NCBI GenBank assembly: GCA_944386315.1
Contig: CALXAS010000022.1
Location: 1-13,712 of the forward strand
Length of the DNA stretch: 13,712 nucleotides
Direction of reading: 5' to 3'
DNA from: an uncultured Clostridia bacterium
Lineage (GTDB): Bacteria > Bacillota > Clostridia > TANB77 > CAG-508
The notes under the pieces are model-generated. The model ran no database searches. It had not been told where the DNA came from and worked only from the letters and a program-made list of their open reading frames with translations. A program made the position numbers and the translations under genes. Positions 12,739 through 13,712 of the stretch are shown piece by piece (within the stretch, counting starts at the first letter, position 1; every line of letters begins with the position of its first letter).

Positions 12739-13712
12739 TTAATGTATGGATAAGATTCCTAAATCTGTTATCAGATTAGAAACATTATATAAAAACAAAA
12801 TATCTGTTATCCCATTTTGCGCAGCATATTCTGTTATAGAAGCTTTATAGTACCTTGGATCAATAAAATGAATTTTTTCATAGTTTTGGCATAAAAATGG
12901 CGCCATAATATGAGCATAAGAATCTTTGATGACAAGTAATTTCTTTCCATTTTCCAATTTCGTTTTGACTACCACTTTTGCATTATTTCCATTTAGGAAA
13001 TAGGAATATTTATCTTTTTTCTCTAAATACTCCTCATTAAAAATGCTTTGTGTTGTTTCCTTATCATATTCTACACTTTTTAAGTCTAAATTCTTTGAAT
13101 TGACATAGATTTCTATTTTGTCTTTCTCTTGATTTAGAATTTGTGCTTTGGAATCAAATGTTCCCAAAAATTCTTCTGAAACTGTTTTTTGCTCAAAATT
13201 GCTTAATTCCTCTGCCTCTAAGTTTGCTGTCTCACATAGTTTTGTATACGCTAAATAAGCCCCTAAACTAGTCATATGGTGATCCGTTTTGAAATAAATA
13301 TATTTTTCTTTGTTCTCCATAAGTATATCGCTTACCTGAATTGTCTTTATGTTTCCATCTAATTGTTGATAAAACTGGTTGATAATTTCTTCTTGATTAT
13401 AAGGTATCACATTATCAGGCAATTTATCTTGCTGAATATAAATGGAATTTGGTATTAGCATAAAGTAGATGGGCAATTCTGTTTTACTTGCAAATTCATT
13501 GCTTATCTTTGCCACTTCCTGTAAATGTTCTTGTTCCTTTTGTGTATATTCCATTTTTTCAAATAGATATCCGTCTTTTCCTATGTATACTCCATTACTC
13601 TCTGTCTTACCGAAGTAGCATTTCTGTTTCTGATTTTATTTTTATCCATGCATTTCTAAACACAAAATGATCATTAATATACGTATCTAGCTCTTCTTGA
13701 TAGGTTCCGTCT
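12739..13712 (-). pseudogene. DHHW family protein, partial at the right edge and frameshifted
   Basis: DHHW-family (SGNH/AlgX-like) proteins are thought to act outside the membrane in acylation or modification of surface polysaccharides, often beside an MBOAT acyltransferase. From the edge, one frame reads DGTYQEELDTYINDHF, then FRNAWIKIK, then ETEMLLR and stops at TAA 13607-13609. The +1 frame continues as GKTESNGVYIGKDGYLFEK into the long frame ending at 12739. Joined at 13610-13613, they give the normal family order ...TEMLLGK..NGVYIGKDGYLF. The body has PIYFMLIPNSIYI, the signature as TDHHMTSLGAY (Met replaces the usual Trp) and LLVIKDSYAHIMAPF with the candidate nucleophile Ser. An ATG at 13554 has no ribosome binding site and lies inside the conserved domain, so it is not a natural start. 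It may be a pseudogene, an assembly error or a programmed +1 shift; the N-terminus lies off-window. Confidence 0.8.

Noticed and set aside
12739..13554. Complete small protein starting at 13554
   Set aside because: No ribosome binding site precedes it, and the conserved GKDGYLF region lies upstream in the same frame, so it is an internal Met of the frameshifted DHHW gene.
13488..13670. Plus-strand 60-codon frame at the right edge
   Set aside because: It overlaps the DHHW gene on the other strand, including the frameshift, and has no supporting signals.

Overview
The window is AT-rich, and every gene I can support lies on the minus strand, so gene order runs from high to low coordinates. Strong AAGGAGG ribosome binding sites, a T-box glycyl-tRNA synthetase leader, pyruvate phosphate dikinase, a DHHW-family protein, a BclA-type beta-sandwich protein and a proofreading-deficient Pol I all point to a low-GC Clostridia-type member of the Bacillota, plausibly an uncultured gut anaerobe. 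The genus cannot be fixed from this sequence.

Right part, 13712 to 6492. A DHHW-family cell-envelope protein enters from the right edge and is broken by a one-base frameshift. After it comes a probable operon: rdgB (nucleotide-pool sanitation), polA, a membrane-anchored lytic transglycosylase, galE and a HipA-like kinase. Gaps between the last four are 1 to 15 nt. Four copies of a 29-nt palindromic hairpin repeat flank rdgB. One sits at the predicted 5' end of its mRNA, one supplies its stop codon, and two more fill the leader of polA.

Middle, 6491 to 5166. A 376-nt gap holds a compact cluster of DnaA boxes (three perfect, one near-match), an imperfect palindrome and a candidate sporulation promoter. 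It precedes a small membrane-anchored BclA-like protein. Next comes a strong sigma-A promoter and a complete glycine T-box leader for glyS.

Left part, 5165 to 1. glyS is followed by ppdK, whose promoter overlaps a perfect 12-bp inverted repeat at the glyS 3' end. ppdK ends in a hairpin terminator. A DUF5662-family gene with its own near-perfect promoter comes next, and the promoter position rules out its longest possible start. The last 265 nt are the upstream region of another minus-strand gene whose ribosome binding site lies at the very edge.

No complete new defence or mobile system is evident: there is no transposase, CRISPR array, integrase or toxin-antitoxin pair. The signals that most repay a second look are the structure-conserving hairpin repeats around rdgB/polA, the DnaA-box cluster away from any dnaA gene, and the frameshift in the DHHW gene.
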